A stretch of DNA of 64,000 nt from Streptosporangiaceae bacterium NEAU-GS5. Lineage in GTDB: Bacteria > Actinomycetota > Actinomycetes > Streptosporangiales > Streptosporangiaceae. Position 1 is the first letter of the stretch. Every line of letters begins with the position of its first letter. A program made the translations under genes and the position numbers. The stretch lies in contig JAGFNW010000001.1 of the NCBI GenBank assembly GCA_017592665.1, positions 372,001 through 436,000 of the forward strand, written 5' to 3'. The notes below the pieces were generated by a model. That model was not told where the DNA came from, ran no database searches, and was given only the letters and a program-made list of their open reading frames with translations. This document shows positions 33,114 to 42,160 of this stretch, in pieces.

Positions 33114-34838
33114 TCAGCTCAGGTGTCGGTCGACGCAGGCGGCGAGGCATGCCACCGAGGCGTCCTCTTCCAGCTCGCGGCCGGTGAGTGCCAGCCCGTA
33201 GCGGTCGTTGACCTGGGCGATGATGCGGGTGAGCGCGAGCGAGGTGGCGCCGAGGTCGAACAGGTCGGCCTTGGGCGGCACGGAGTCGCGTTCCAGCACG
33301 GCTTCGGCGATGCGCTGCACGACCCGCGTCGTCTGGTCGCTCTGGTAGTCGTTGACCAGGGTGTCGCGGTCCGTCTTTCCCTGTGGCGTCATGGGGATCT
33401 CCGACACGATGTGATAGATGGACGGGCGCTCGTGAACGGGTAGTTCGGCGGCGGCGCGTGCGGCCAGCTCGGCCGTCAGGTCGCCGCTGGCGCCCTCCGT
33501 GGTCTTTGCGGGGTTGTTGTCGGCGGGCTCGACGAACGCCAGCAGGCGCACGTCTCCCTCGCCGTAGTCGCGCGGCACGACCACGACGCCGGCCACGCCG
33601 GGGTGACCGAGCAGGCAGAGCTCGATCTGCCGGGGTTCGATGCGGAAGCCGCGGACCTTGATCTGGTCGTCGGCGCGGCCCAGGTAGCCGAGGCCGCCGC
33701 CGTCCAGCCGCGTCACCAGGTCGCCCGTGCGGTAGTAGCGCCGCCCGTCGTCCACGATGAAGCGTTCCGCGGTGAGGTCGGGCCGGTTGAGGTAGCCGCG
33801 CGCCAGCCCGGCGCCGAAGACGTACAGCTCTCCCGAGGTCAGGACGCGCAGCCCCAGATCCGGGATAGGCGTGCCGATCGGGCTCACCTCCGGCCGATCG
33901 AGATCCGTGGCCACGATCCGCCGGTAGGTCACGTGGACCGTGGTCTCCGTGATGCCGTACATGTTGATCAGTTGCGGCAGCTCGTCGCCGTAGCGCTCGA
34001 TCCAGGGGCGGAGCGCGGCCACGTCCAGCCGCTCCCCGCCGAAGACGACCCGGCGCAGCAGATAGGGGGCGAGCTCGCTGCGCCGGCGATCGGCCGTGAC
34101 GAGCTGCCGGAAGGCCGACGGCGTCTGGCTGAGCACCGTGACGCCCTCGTCGATCAGCAGCTGCCGGAACGCCTCGGGCGAGCGGGCCACGTCGGTGGGG
34201 ACGACCACGAGGCGCCCTCCATAGAGGAGCGCGCTCCAGATCTCCCAGACGGAGAAGTCGAAGCTCACCGAGTGGAACATGGTGGCCACGTCGGAGGGGC
34301 CGAATCCGAACCACTGCTCGGTCTGCTCGAAGAGCCGCAGCACGTTGCGGTGCTCGATCAGCACGCCCTTGGGGGTGCCGGTCGACCCGGAGGTGTAGAT
34401 GACGTAGGCCAGGTCGTCCGGGCCGGCCGGGGACAGGACCGCGTCGGCGGGCTCGTCCTTGTCGATCCACACCTTCTCGGCCGCGCAGTCGCCGAGCGTG
34501 TCGGCGACCCGGGTCTCGGCGGCCACGACCGCGACGCCGCTGTCCTGGAGCAGGAACTCCACTCGGCTCGCGGGATAGGCCGGGTCGATCGGCACGTACG
34601 CGCCGCCCGCCTTGAGGATGCCGAGCAGGCCGACGATCAGTTCGATGCCGCGGTCGGCGCAGAGGCCCACCAGCACGCCGGGACCGGCTCCGGCCGCGGC
34701 GAGCCGGCGCGCGAGCCGGTCGGCCCGGGCGTTCAGCTCGCCGTACGTGACGCTCTCGCCGGAGGCGGACACCGCGATCCGGCCGGGCTGATCCCTGGCG
34801 CGCTCCGCGAAGACCTCGTGCAGGCAGCTTCCCGTCAT
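33114..34838 (-). CDS. syrB1-like: NRPS adenylation-PCP didomain, Thr-like code
   Basis: A 574-residue two-domain protein. The A domain (about 1-490) has A3 [16 protein letters not shown]5 [16 protein letters not shown]8 [16 protein letters not shown] and A10 [11 protein letters not shown]. The PCP follows with [15 protein letters not shown] (Ser533 for the phosphopantetheine). Reading the ten specificity positions by eye gives DFWSVGMVHK, close to the Thr code DFWNIGMVHK. There is no condensation domain, as in SyrB1. Its start overlaps the stop of the upstream duplicated-domain protein (ATGA). It should load the amino acid that the halogenase then chlorinates. Confidence 0.92.
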   Translation of the reverse strand: MTGSCLHEVFAERARDQPGRIAVSASGESVTYGELNARADRLARRLAAAGAGPGVLVGLCADRGIELIVGLLGILKAGGAYVPIDPAYPASRVEFLLQDSGVAVVAAETRVADTLGDCAAEKVWIDKDEPADAVLSPAGPDDLAYVIYTSGSTGTPKGVLIEHRNVLRLFEQTEQWFGFGPSDVATMFHSVSFDFSVWEIWSALLYGGRLVVVPTDVARSPEAFRQLLIDEGVTVLSQTPSAFRQLVTADRRRSELAPYLLRRVVFGGERLDVAALRPWIERYGDELPQLINMYGITETTVHVTYRRIVATDLDRPEVSPIGTPIPDLGLRVLTSGELYVFGAGLARGYLNRPDLTAERFIVDDGRRYYRTGDLVTRLDGGGLGYLGRADDQIKVRGFRIEPRQIELCLLGHPGVAGVVVVPRDYGEGDVRLLAFVEPADNNPAKTTEGASGDLTAELAARAAAELPVHERPSIYHIVSEIPMTPQGKTDRDTLVNDYQSDQTTRVVQRIAEAVLERDSVPPKADLFDLGATSLALTRIIAQVNDRYGLALTGRELEEDASVACLAACVDRHLS

Positions 34839-35731
34839 GTGGCGTACATCCCCCAGTGGTGCGGCGTGAGGGCCACGTCGTTCATGCTCGCGGGGACGAA
34901 CATCCGGGCCCAGGTGCCGCCGCCGCGCTCGGGGGCGATCCGCTCCTGGAAGTACAGCTCGCGCACCTTCTCGTCCTTCACGTGCAGCGAGAGCACCTTG
35001 TAGTAGGTCGACAGCGAGCGCAGCTGGATGAACCAGTGGATCCGGTCGGCCGCGCCGAAGGCCTCCTCGTAGACGAAGACCGTGGCCTCGCCGGGCAGCC
35101 GCTCGTTGATCGATTCGGCGGCCTCGCGGGCGAACGTGCGCCCCTCGGACCTGAAGTCGTAGTCGAGCTGCGCCGTGCGGTGCAGCAGCAGGCCGCAGTT
35201 GCCACTGTGCAGGATCTGGTCGGCGGGCAGCGGCACCTGCTCACGGGCGCCGGGCAGGCCGGAGATCGGCCCTTCCTGCTGATACTGGGCGGTGGCCCGC
35301 TCGCGCTCGCCGTCGACCTTCGTGCCGTACATGCCCCAGAACTGCGGCATCAGCACGGTCTCCTGCATGCTCCCGTCGACGAACATCTCGTCCCAGCGCT
35401 GGGCGGCGTTGTCGCGGTAGTCCTCGTCCGAGGTGCCCATGGCGACCATGGCCTCGTACGCGTCGAGGGAGCTGAGGTGGATCAGCCAGTGCAGCTTGTC
35501 CTTGGTCCCGAAGGTCTCTTCGTAGAGGAAGGCGGTGGCCACGCCGATCTGCTTGGCGGTGACGAACTCGGCCATCATGCGGGCGAACTTGCGGCCCTCG
35601 GCGTGGAAGCCGTTTTTCAGCTGGGCCGTGCGTTCTACGATCACTCCGGCGTTTCCGGAGTTCAGCAGCTCTTGCGCCGCCACCGAGGTCTGCCGCTCGG
35701 CCGGCGGGATCACAGGATTAGGCGTGCTCAT
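34835..35731 (-). CDS. Duplicated-domain protein of unknown function
   Basis: A 298-residue protein made of two copies (about 18-135 and 168-298) of one domain. Each copy starts [17 protein letters not shown] or [17 protein letters not shown], continues EGR.FAR, then FLYEETFG or FVYEEAFG followed by D..HW.I.L.SL, and ends FWGMYGT or HWGMYAT. The pattern resembles a dimeric alpha-beta barrel (NIPSNAP/DUF6039-like) but I am not sure of the family. No catalytic residues are obvious. It is first in the halogenase operon, directly behind a regulator palindrome, and overlaps the A-PCP gene, so it likely takes part in making or handling the chlorinated amino acid. Confidence 0.7.
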   Translation of the reverse strand: MSTPNPVIPPAERQTSVAAQELLNSGNAGVIVERTAQLKNGFHAEGRKFARMMAEFVTAKQIGVATAFLYEETFGTKDKLHWLIHLSSLDAYEAMVAMGTSDEDYRDNAAQRWDEMFVDGSMQETVLMPQFWGMYGTKVDGERERATAQYQQEGPISGLPGAREQVPLPADQILHSGNCGLLLHRTAQLDYDFRSEGRTFAREAAESINERLPGEATVFVYEEAFGAADRIHWFIQLRSLSTYYKVLSLHVKDEKVRELYFQERIAPERGGGTWARMFVPASMNDVALTPHHWGMYAT

Positions 35732-35765
35732 GTTCTGGACGCTAATCAGGCCCGCCGGAGTTGCC

Positions 35766-35781
35766 TGCTCAATAGTGAGCC
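35766..35781. promoter_or_regulatory. Regulator palindrome 1, halogenase operon
   Basis: TGCTCA-ATAG-TGAGCC, one arm base off the perfect 16-bp palindrome. It lies 34 bp before the ATG at 35731 on the minus strand, with a -10-like TAGCGT between them. This is one of four equivalent sites in the cluster. Confidence 0.75.
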
Positions 35782-35810
35782 AATCAGCGCGGGGATGTCA
35801 GAGCCGGATG

Positions 35811-37205
35811 TCAGAGCGGGATGTTCGTGTGATGCCCGCGCGACGGCTGGGCATCCCTGAGCGCGCCCGCGATCCGCAGCCGCGTCTCGCAGGGCTCGAT
35901 GATCTCGTCGACCACGCCGATCTCCACGGCCTTCGCGATGTCGCCGACCTCGCGCTCGTGCTCGGCGATCAGCCGCTCCCGCAGCTCCTCGCGTTCCGCG
36001 GCCGGTTCCGCCCGAAGCTCCCTGCGGTGCAGGATGTCGACCGCGGCGGCCGCCCCCATGACGGCCACCTCGGCCGACGGCCAGGCGAAGACCGCGGACG
36101 CGCCGAGCGCGCGCGAGTTCATGGCCACGTACGCGCCGCCGTACGACTTGCGGGTCACGAGCGTGACGCGGGGCACCACGGCCTCGGCGAACGCGTGCAG
36201 GAGCTTGGCGCCGCGCCTGACCACGCCGTCCCATTCCTGGCGTACGCCGGGGAGGTAGCCGGGCACGTCGACGACGACCACGAGCGGCACCCCGAGCGCG
36301 TCGCACATCCGGACGAACCTCGCGGCCTTCTCCGCGCTGGCCGCGTCGAGGCAGCCGCCCTTCCTGATGGGGTTGTTGGCGAGCACGCCCACCGTGCGGG
36401 TGGCCAGGCGGCCCAGCGTCGTCACCATGTTCGGCGCCCACCGCGGGTGGAGCTCCACGCCGGGGCCGTCGACCAGGGCGGTCACCAGGGGCCGGACGTC
36501 GTAGGCCCGTCTGGCCCGGTCCGGCAGCAGCCGGCCCAGATCCTCCTCGGCGTCACCGGGCATGCGGTCGAGCTCGATCCGGCCGGGGCGGCCGAGCAGG
36601 CCGGCGACCCGGCGGGCGGCGACGATCGCCTGACCGGCCTCCTGCGTGACGATGTGGGCGACGCCGCTTCGCCTGCTGTGCGGCTCGGGCCCGCCGAGGC
36701 TGGCCATGTCGACGTCCTCGCCGGTGACCTTCCTGACGACGTCGGGTCCCGTGACGAAGATGCGGCCGTCGTCGCTCATGATCACGACGTCGGTGAGGGC
36801 CGGGCCGTACGCGGCGCCTCCCGCTGCCGGGCCGAGCACGACCGAGATCTGCGGCACCGCGCCGGACGCGCGGACCATGGCGGCGAACACCCGGCCGACC
36901 CCGTGCAGGGCCGTCACGCCCTCGCCGAGCCGCGCCCCGCCGGAGTGCCAGATCCCGATGACGCAGGCGCGTTCGCGTACGGCGAGGTCGATGACGTCGA
37001 CGATGCGCGCGCAACCGGCCGAGCTGAGGGCGCCGCCGGACTTGGTGGGATCGGTGGCGAAGGCGACGGCCGGGCTGCCCTCGGCCAGGCCGCGCGCGCT
37101 CGCGACGCCGCAGTCCTCGTCACCGGGCAGCGGGCGGGCCGTCCCAGGGTCGAACAGGGTGCGCAGCCGGATCCACGGGTCCCGGGCATCGGAGGTGGTC
37201 ACCAT
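35811..37205 (-). CDS. Acyl-CoA carboxylase beta (carboxyltransferase) subunit
   Basis: A 464-residue carboxyltransferase, somewhat shorter than typical PccB/AccD proteins (about 510-530). The N-terminal half has the first oxyanion-hole loop SGGARLGEGVTAL and GPAAGGAAYGPAL. The C-terminal half has VDVPGYLPGVRQEW and RKSYGGAYVAMNSR. It carboxylates acetyl- or propionyl-CoA together with a biotinylated alpha subunit that is not in the window. Methylmalonyl-CoA would feed the LnmK-type enzyme, which decarboxylates it to propionyl-ACP. The ATG at 37205 (or a GTG at 37202) overlaps the P450 stop, so both are in one operon. Confidence 0.9.
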   Translation of the reverse strand: MVTTSDARDPWIRLRTLFDPGTARPLPGDEDCGVASARGLAEGSPAVAFATDPTKSGGALSSAGCARIVDVIDLAVRERACVIGIWHSGGARLGEGVTALHGVGRVFAAMVRASGAVPQISVVLGPAAGGAAYGPALTDVVIMSDDGRIFVTGPDVVRKVTGEDVDMASLGGPEPHSRRSGVAHIVTQEAGQAIVAARRVAGLLGRPGRIELDRMPGDAEEDLGRLLPDRARRAYDVRPLVTALVDGPGVELHPRWAPNMVTTLGRLATRTVGVLANNPIRKGGCLDAASAEKAARFVRMCDALGVPLVVVVDVPGYLPGVRQEWDGVVRRGAKLLHAFAEAVVPRVTLVTRKSYGGAYVAMNSRALGASAVFAWPSAEVAVMGAAAAVDILHRRELRAEPAAEREELRERLIAEHEREVGDIAKAVEIGVVDEIIEPCETRLRIAGALRDAQPSRGHHTNIPL

Positions 37206-38365
37206 GTCACCGGCAGCTCGTGGACGCCGTACACGAACATGTCGTGCCGGAACCGGACCTGGTCGACGGGCAGGGCCAGCCGCAGCCCGGGAAGCCTGCC
37301 GAACAGCGTCGACCAGGCCACCTGCAGCTGGACGCGGGCCAGCAGCTGGCCCATGCACTGGTGGATGCCGTAGCCGAAGGAGAAGTGGTCGTGCTGTTCG
37401 CGGCCGGGATTCAGGCAGTCGGGGTCGGCGAAGACCTCCTCGTCGCGGTTGGCGGAGGCGACCACCACCACGACCCCCTCCCCTGCCTTGATCTTCTGCC
37501 CGGCCACCTCGAGGTCCTCGGTGGCGACCCGGCGGAGGCCGTAGTCGATGACGGCCTGATGGCGGATCACCTCTTCGACGAGGTCCGGCAGGTCGTCGTG
37601 GAGCCGGGCGAGACCGTCGGGGTTCTCCAGCAGGGCGACCGTGCCGACGCCGATCTGGTTGGCGATGGTCTCGTAGCCGGCCACCATGAGCAGGGTCGCG
37701 ATGCCGACTACCTCCTCCCGGCTCACCCCTGCGGCCTCCCTGCGCTCGCCGAGCCGGCTGAGCAGGTCGTCGCCCGGTTCGGCCTCCTTGGCCGCGACGA
37801 GCCGGTCGAGGTACGCCTTGAGCTCGTCGCGTATCTTGATCCGCTCCTTGGGGTCGACCGACTGGTCGCCGATGACCTTGGTGGTCAGGTGGAAGAACTC
37901 GCGGTCCTCGTACGGGACCCCGAGCAGCTCGGTGATCACACGGGACGGCAGGGGCAGGGCGAGTGCCTGCACCAGGTCCACGGGCGGCGTCTGGGCGGCC
38001 ATGTCGTCGATCAGATCGTCGGCGATCTTCTGGATGGCCGGGCGGAGCTCCTCGACCCGCCTCCGGTTGAGCTCGGGCAGCAGCAGGCGGCGCAGCCGGG
38101 AGTGGTCGGGCGGGTCCATCCGGATGAACGTCCCTGGGCCGGGGGGCTGCGCCGTGAGCCGGGCGGGGAAGCCGGGCTTGGCGAAGTCGGAGCTGAACCG
38201 CGGATCCCCGAGGACCGTGCGGGCGTCGTCGTAACGGGTGACCAGCCACACCTCGCTGCCGTCGAAGTCCAGCCTGATTCGGGTGAGCGGGCGCTCCGCG
38301 CGCAACTCCCGGTATTCGGCGGGCGGGTCGAGCGGGCAGGTCCTGGCGATCGGATAGGTGCGCAT
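37199..38365 (-). CDS. Cytochrome P450
   Basis: A 388-residue bacterial P450. The I-helix oxygen motif is LLMVAGYETIANQ, the K-helix ExxR is in LVEEVIRHQAV, and the heme-thiolate segment is FSFGYGIHQCMGQLLAR with Cys337. An N-terminal proline-rich start (CPLDPPAEYRELR) is typical of soluble actinomycete P450s. It probably tailors the polyketide product by hydroxylation or epoxidation. A regulator palindrome lies 33 bp before its ATG, and it is followed by the carboxylase gene. Confidence 0.95.
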   Translation of the reverse strand: MRTYPIARTCPLDPPAEYRELRAERPLTRIRLDFDGSEVWLVTRYDDARTVLGDPRFSSDFAKPGFPARLTAQPPGPGTFIRMDPPDHSRLRRLLLPELNRRRVEELRPAIQKIADDLIDDMAAQTPPVDLVQALALPLPSRVITELLGVPYEDREFFHLTTKVIGDQSVDPKERIKIRDELKAYLDRLVAAKEAEPGDDLLSRLGERREAAGVSREEVVGIATLLMVAGYETIANQIGVGTVALLENPDGLARLHDDLPDLVEEVIRHQAVIDYGLRRVATEDLEVAGQKIKAGEGVVVVVASANRDEEVFADPDCLNPGREQHDHFSFGYGIHQCMGQLLARVQLQVAWSTLFGRLPGLRLALPVDQVRFRHDMFVYGVHELPVTW

Positions 38366-38398
38366 GTCAGCAGCGTCACGCGCCGCCGGGATCGGGTC

Positions 38399-38414
38399 TG
38401 CTCAACACTGCGCA
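38399..38414. promoter_or_regulatory. Regulator palindrome 2, P450 operon
   Basis: TGCTCA-ACAC-TGCGCA, one arm base off the consensus. It lies 33 bp before the P450 ATG at 38365. The -10 position holds only a weak match (GACGCT). Confidence 0.7.
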
Positions 38415-38468
38415 CATGCGTGTGACGGGGCCCCCACCCAGGGCCCCGCCACAGTCGAGAGGTGATTG

Positions 38469-39977
38469 TCAGGCGGTCGCGGGCTTGGCGCCGCGGCCGG
38501 AAGGCGCCTTCTTCTTCGCCATGGCGGACATGTCCCGCAGCGGGACCTCCTTGAGGAAGAAGCTGGCCACCAGACCGATGGCGACGGCGACCGCGCACGT
38601 CAGGAACAGGCCGTGGAGGGCGCTCGCCAGTTCGGTGGGCGAGGGCCCGCCGCCGCCGAGCACGTCGGCCTGGCCGCGCACGCCGATCTGGCCGGTCAGG
38701 ATGGAGCCGAGGATGGCCAGCGCCACCGGTCCGGCGATCATCCGCCAGAACTGGATCTGGCTGGTCCCGACGCCCACCTGGCTCATCGGGATCGCGCTCT
38801 GCACGACCGAGGTGGCCATGGGGAAGGCGACGCCGATGCCGATGCCGATCAGGGCCATGGCGATGATGGGGATGACCTGGCCCGTGTGCGGACCGACCGT
38901 GGACAGCATCAGCAGCCCCACCACGATCGCCGCCATCGCGAAGACGGCGAGGATTCGGTAGTGCGGCAGCGCCGTCATCGCCTTGCCGGCGACCGGGCCG
39001 ACCAGCATGAGGCCGAGCGTGAGCGGGATGAGCAGGGTGCCCGAGTGGGTCGCGGTGACGCCCAGCACGCCCTGGTAGAGCAGGGGCACGTAGAACGTCG
39101 TCCCCATCATGGCGAACGCCGAGAAGAAGGCGATCACCACCATGACCGAGAACTGGTTGCCCTTGAACATCGAGAACGGCACCACGGGGTTACGTGCCGA
39201 CCGCGTCTCCACGAAGAAGAACACGACGAGCAGCAGGATGCCCACGACGATCGGGGCGACGACGGGCGGGGAGGTCCACTTGTGCCCGTTTCCGGCCAGC
39301 GTCAGGCCGATCAGGATGGGCACGACCCCGGCCACCAGCGTGACGACGCCGGCGAAGTCGATGTCGCGCCAGCTGGCTCCCGACCGTACGAACGGCACGC
39401 CGACGACCACCGCGAGGATGGTGATGACGGCGAGCGGCACGTTGATGTAGAACACCCAGCGCCAGCTCCAGCTGTCGGTGATGAACCCGCCGAGGGGCGG
39501 TCCGATCACCATGCTCAGACCGGCGACGCCGAAGAAGACGCCCTGCATCTGGGTGCGCTTCTCCGGGGTGTAGATGTCGGCGAGCAGCGTGAAGACGTTG
39601 GCCATCAGCACCCCGCCGAAGAAGCCGGCGAGGCCGCGGAAGCCGACGAGCTGGGGCATGGTCTGTGCGGCTCCGCACAGCCACGACGCGACCGTGAATC
39701 CGGCCAGCCCGACCAGAAGGACGGGTTTGCGGCCGAACATGTCGCCCAGTTTCCCCGCGACCGGGACGACGACGGCGGCGGCGACCGCGTAGGAAACGCC
39801 GACCCAGGCGTACAGCTCAAGGCCGTGCAGCTCCGACGCGATGCGTGGCATTGCCGCGCCCACCACCGAAACGTCGATCGACGCCAGCGCGAGCGCCAAG
39901 AGCGCGCCGATCGTCGCGAACAACTGGACGCGCGATGACACCTCCCGGGGTCCCGTGCTGGTACCGGAGTGGCTCAT
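38469..39977 (-). CDS. MFS exporter, EmrB/QacA type (14 TM)
   Basis: A 502-residue transporter. TM1 contains LALASIDVSVVGAAMPRIA, the loop 2-3 motif A is GKLGDMFGRKPV, and motif C lies in GVAGLSMVIGPPLGG. About 14 hydrophobic segments follow, ending in a basic tail (AKKKAPSGRGAK). It probably exports the cluster product and gives self-resistance. It is transcribed divergently from the AMP-ligase; regulator palindrome 3 lies in the 150-bp gap between them, 100 bp from this start. Confidence 0.92.
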   Translation of the reverse strand: MSHSGTSTGPREVSSRVQLFATIGALLALALASIDVSVVGAAMPRIASELHGLELYAWVGVSYAVAAAVVVPVAGKLGDMFGRKPVLLVGLAGFTVASWLCGAAQTMPQLVGFRGLAGFFGGVLMANVFTLLADIYTPEKRTQMQGVFFGVAGLSMVIGPPLGGFITDSWSWRWVFYINVPLAVITILAVVVGVPFVRSGASWRDIDFAGVVTLVAGVVPILIGLTLAGNGHKWTSPPVVAPIVVGILLLVVFFFVETRSARNPVVPFSMFKGNQFSVMVVIAFFSAFAMMGTTFYVPLLYQGVLGVTATHSGTLLIPLTLGLMLVGPVAGKAMTALPHYRILAVFAMAAIVVGLLMLSTVGPHTGQVIPIIAMALIGIGIGVAFPMATSVVQSAIPMSQVGVGTSQIQFWRMIAGPVALAILGSILTGQIGVRGQADVLGGGGPSPTELASALHGLFLTCAVAVAIGLVASFFLKEVPLRDMSAMAKKKAPSGRGAKPATA

Positions 39978-40076
39978 TGATCATCGCCTCCTCAACGATT
40001 TCTCGTTTTGCCTGTCTCTGACCGCAGTTCGGCGCGGCATGCCAAAATCAGGCAACAAGATGTAAAGAGCCATGTC

Positions 40077-40092
40077 TGCTCAACAATGAGCA
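40077..40092. promoter_or_regulatory. Regulator palindrome 3, AMP-ligase/MFS gap
   Basis: TGCTCA-ACAA-TGAGCA, a perfect palindrome. It lies 35 bp before the AMP-ligase ATG at 40128. A -10-like TACCAT (40115-40120) puts the site centre near -41.5 if transcription starts just before the ATG, the class II activator position. Confidence 0.8.
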
Positions 40093-40127
40093 TCCGGAGA
40101 CGGCCTCGGATTTCTACCATCGGCACC

Positions 40128-41498
40128 ATGACGACCCTGCCTGAGCTGCTCGGACGGCGTGACGACGGAGAAATCGCCCTCGTTGTCGACGGGGAGCGGC
40201 CGCTTTCCGTCGCCAGGTGGCGGCGCCGGGCCGAAGACCTGGCCCGGCGGCTACCGTCCGGTCGAGTGGCCGTGCTGCAGGACGACTGGATCGAATACGC
40301 GGTCGCCTGCCTCGCCGTACACCTGGCCGGCGGCACGGTGATCGGTCTGTCGCCGCAGCTGACCGAGGACGACGTGCGGTCGCGGCTGGACCAGTGCGCG
40401 GCCGGCGCCCTGCTGCGGGGCGGCACCCTGGACGTCCTGTCGAAGCCATCCGGGCCATCCGACAGGGACGGCACGGACGGCATCGCCGAGATCATCTACA
40501 CCTCGGGGACCACGGGCCGGCCCAAGCCGGTGGCGGTCCCTCACGCCAACCTCACCTTCGGCCACGAAGGGCGCGGCAAGCTCTTCGACGGCGTCGAGGG
40601 CCTGCTCGCGGCCGTACCCCTCGGGACGAACGGCGGGCACAGCGCGCTGATGACGGCCATCACCGCGCCCACGGCGACGCACGTGCTGAGCCGCCCCGAA
40701 CCCGCGAACGTGGCCCGGCTCATCGCCAAGCTGAAGGTCGGCATGGCCGTGGTCCCGCCCGCGATCATGGCGAGGATCGTCGCGTACGGCTGGCACGAGC
40801 GTTACGACCTGTCGAGCCTCACGGCGCTCATGCTGGGCTCGGCCCCCGTGTCGATGGCGACCGTGAGCAGGCTCCGGCGGGCGCTGCCCGAGACGATGAT
40901 CGTGCTCGGCTACGGCTCGACCGAGGCCGCGCCGGCCTTCGTGAGCCGCCCCATCCCCCCCGGTGAAGCCCTTGAAGACCACCTCGACGAGCACCTCGGC
41001 AAGCCCAGCCCAGGCACCCGGCTGCAGATCGTCGACGCCCACGGCGCCGTCCTTCCCCCGGCCGAACTGGGCGAGATCCGGCTGCGGTCGGACGCCCCGC
41101 AGCGCTGGTACTTCGGCGACCCCGAGGCCTCGGAGCGAGTCTTCGCCGACGGCTGGACCCGCATGGGCGACCTCGGCCAGGTCGGCGAGGACGGCAGGCT
41201 CCGGTTCTTCGACCGGGCCCGCGACGTCATCGTCCGCGACGGCGTGACGGTCTCCTCCTCACGCGTGGAGAACGCCCTTCAATGGCATCCCGAGGTGGTC
41301 GAGGCCGCCGTGCTGGATCGCGGCGGAAAGGTCGTCGCAGCCGTCCTGCCACGCGCGACCGTGCCGGTGGAGGAGCTGGCCCGAGTCGCGGCCGATCACC
41401 TCGACCCCTCCGAGCGGCCGGACACCATCGTCCTCGTCGACCGTCTCCCCCACGGCCCGATCGGCAAAGTCATCAAGCGCGAACTAGCCGTCGCCTAA
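40128..41498 (+). CDS. AMP-forming acyl ligase
   Basis: A 456-residue ANL-superfamily enzyme, with a short N-terminal domain. It has the phosphate loop IIYTSGTTGRPKPV, the A5 region VLGYGSTEAAPAF, the hinge aspartate in WTRMGDLG with FFDRARDVIVRDG, and the C-terminal lysine segment PHGPIGKVIKREL. It activates a carboxylic acid as an acyl adenylate for CoA or ACP transfer; the acid is unknown. The ATG at 40128 is preferred over one at 40086, which lies inside the palindrome. It may run in the same regulon as the P450 and halogenase operons. Confidence 0.85.
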   Translation: MTTLPELLGRRDDGEIALVVDGERPLSVARWRRRAEDLARRLPSGRVAVLQDDWIEYAVACLAVHLAGGTVIGLSPQLTEDDVRSRLDQCAAGALLRGGTLDVLSKPSGPSDRDGTDGIAEIIYTSGTTGRPKPVAVPHANLTFGHEGRGKLFDGVEGLLAAVPLGTNGGHSALMTAITAPTATHVLSRPEPANVARLIAKLKVGMAVVPPAIMARIVAYGWHERYDLSSLTALMLGSAPVSMATVSRLRRALPETMIVLGYGSTEAAPAFVSRPIPPGEALEDHLDEHLGKPSPGTRLQIVDAHGAVLPPAELGEIRLRSDAPQRWYFGDPEASERVFADGWTRMGDLGQVGEDGRLRFFDRARDVIVRDGVTVSSSRVENALQWHPEVVEAAVLDRGGKVVAAVLPRATVPVEELARVAADHLDPSERPDTIVLVDRLPHGPIGKVIKRELAVA

Positions 41499-42160
41499 CG
41501 CCGTCTCGGATAACGCCGTCTCGAACTCCGCCGAAGAACGGTTGCCGGGCGGCACCCGGCGCGCCGCGCCCCGCGCGCCCGCGCGCACAGGGAAGAGCAC
41601 GCCACACGAGAAGAACACGCCGCGAGAGAGGGGACGCCGCACGAGAAGCGGATGCCGCTCGCACGGTGGGACTTACCCCGCGCGGTGAGGCGCGCCGGCG
41701 CGCCGTTGAAATGGGCGTCAGCTCCTTCGCCGCGAACGCCCGACGCGCGTGCGTCACTCACTCCTGACCTGGCCCCTTCCACTGTCTGCCCTCGACCCGG
41801 AGCGAAGCAGAGCGCACGCGGACGCCGAGCCGCACGGCCGGGCTTGAGCCGAAGGAGACGGTCTGCTGAGCTCGCCCAGGGTCGAAGGCGGGCGGGAAGG
41901 GGTGGATCCCATCCCGGAGCCGGAGCGCCCCCGCCGGAAGCACCACCACTATCCCGCCGCCGGAGACCCACTCACTATCAACTGTTGAAGGCACCGCCGA
42001 CTAGCCCCGGCGGCCGGCGCCCCGCTGGCACTCGACGGGCCGACGGGCTGGCGGGTCGGCGGCGAGTCGGCTGGCCGGTGGTGGCGGGGTAGCCGGCTGC
42101 GGGTGGGGATGTCGGGAGGGAGGATGTCGGAAGGGATGTGGGAGGGGGTTGGGGGAGGGA
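41499..42160. other. 660-bp gap between convergent genes, no gene recognised
   Basis: None of the frames here resembles a protein. Just after the AMP-ligase stop, TAACGCCGTCTCG is repeated (41496-41508 and 41511-41523). The right end (about 42104-42160) is G-rich on the plus strand, with many runs of three to five G. The middle is somewhat less GC-rich than the cluster. It may be decayed coding sequence or a boundary between cluster parts. Confidence 0.5.

Noticed and set aside
32176-34470. A single long frame joining the A-PCP region and the halogenase
   Set aside because: The upstream part is out of frame with the real A-PCP gene. The halogenase starts independently at 33099 with its own ribosome site.
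41495-41971. 158-codon minus-strand frame in the gene-free gap
   Set aside because: Low-complexity Arg/Gly/Pro composition and no ribosome site; competing frames overlap it on both strands.
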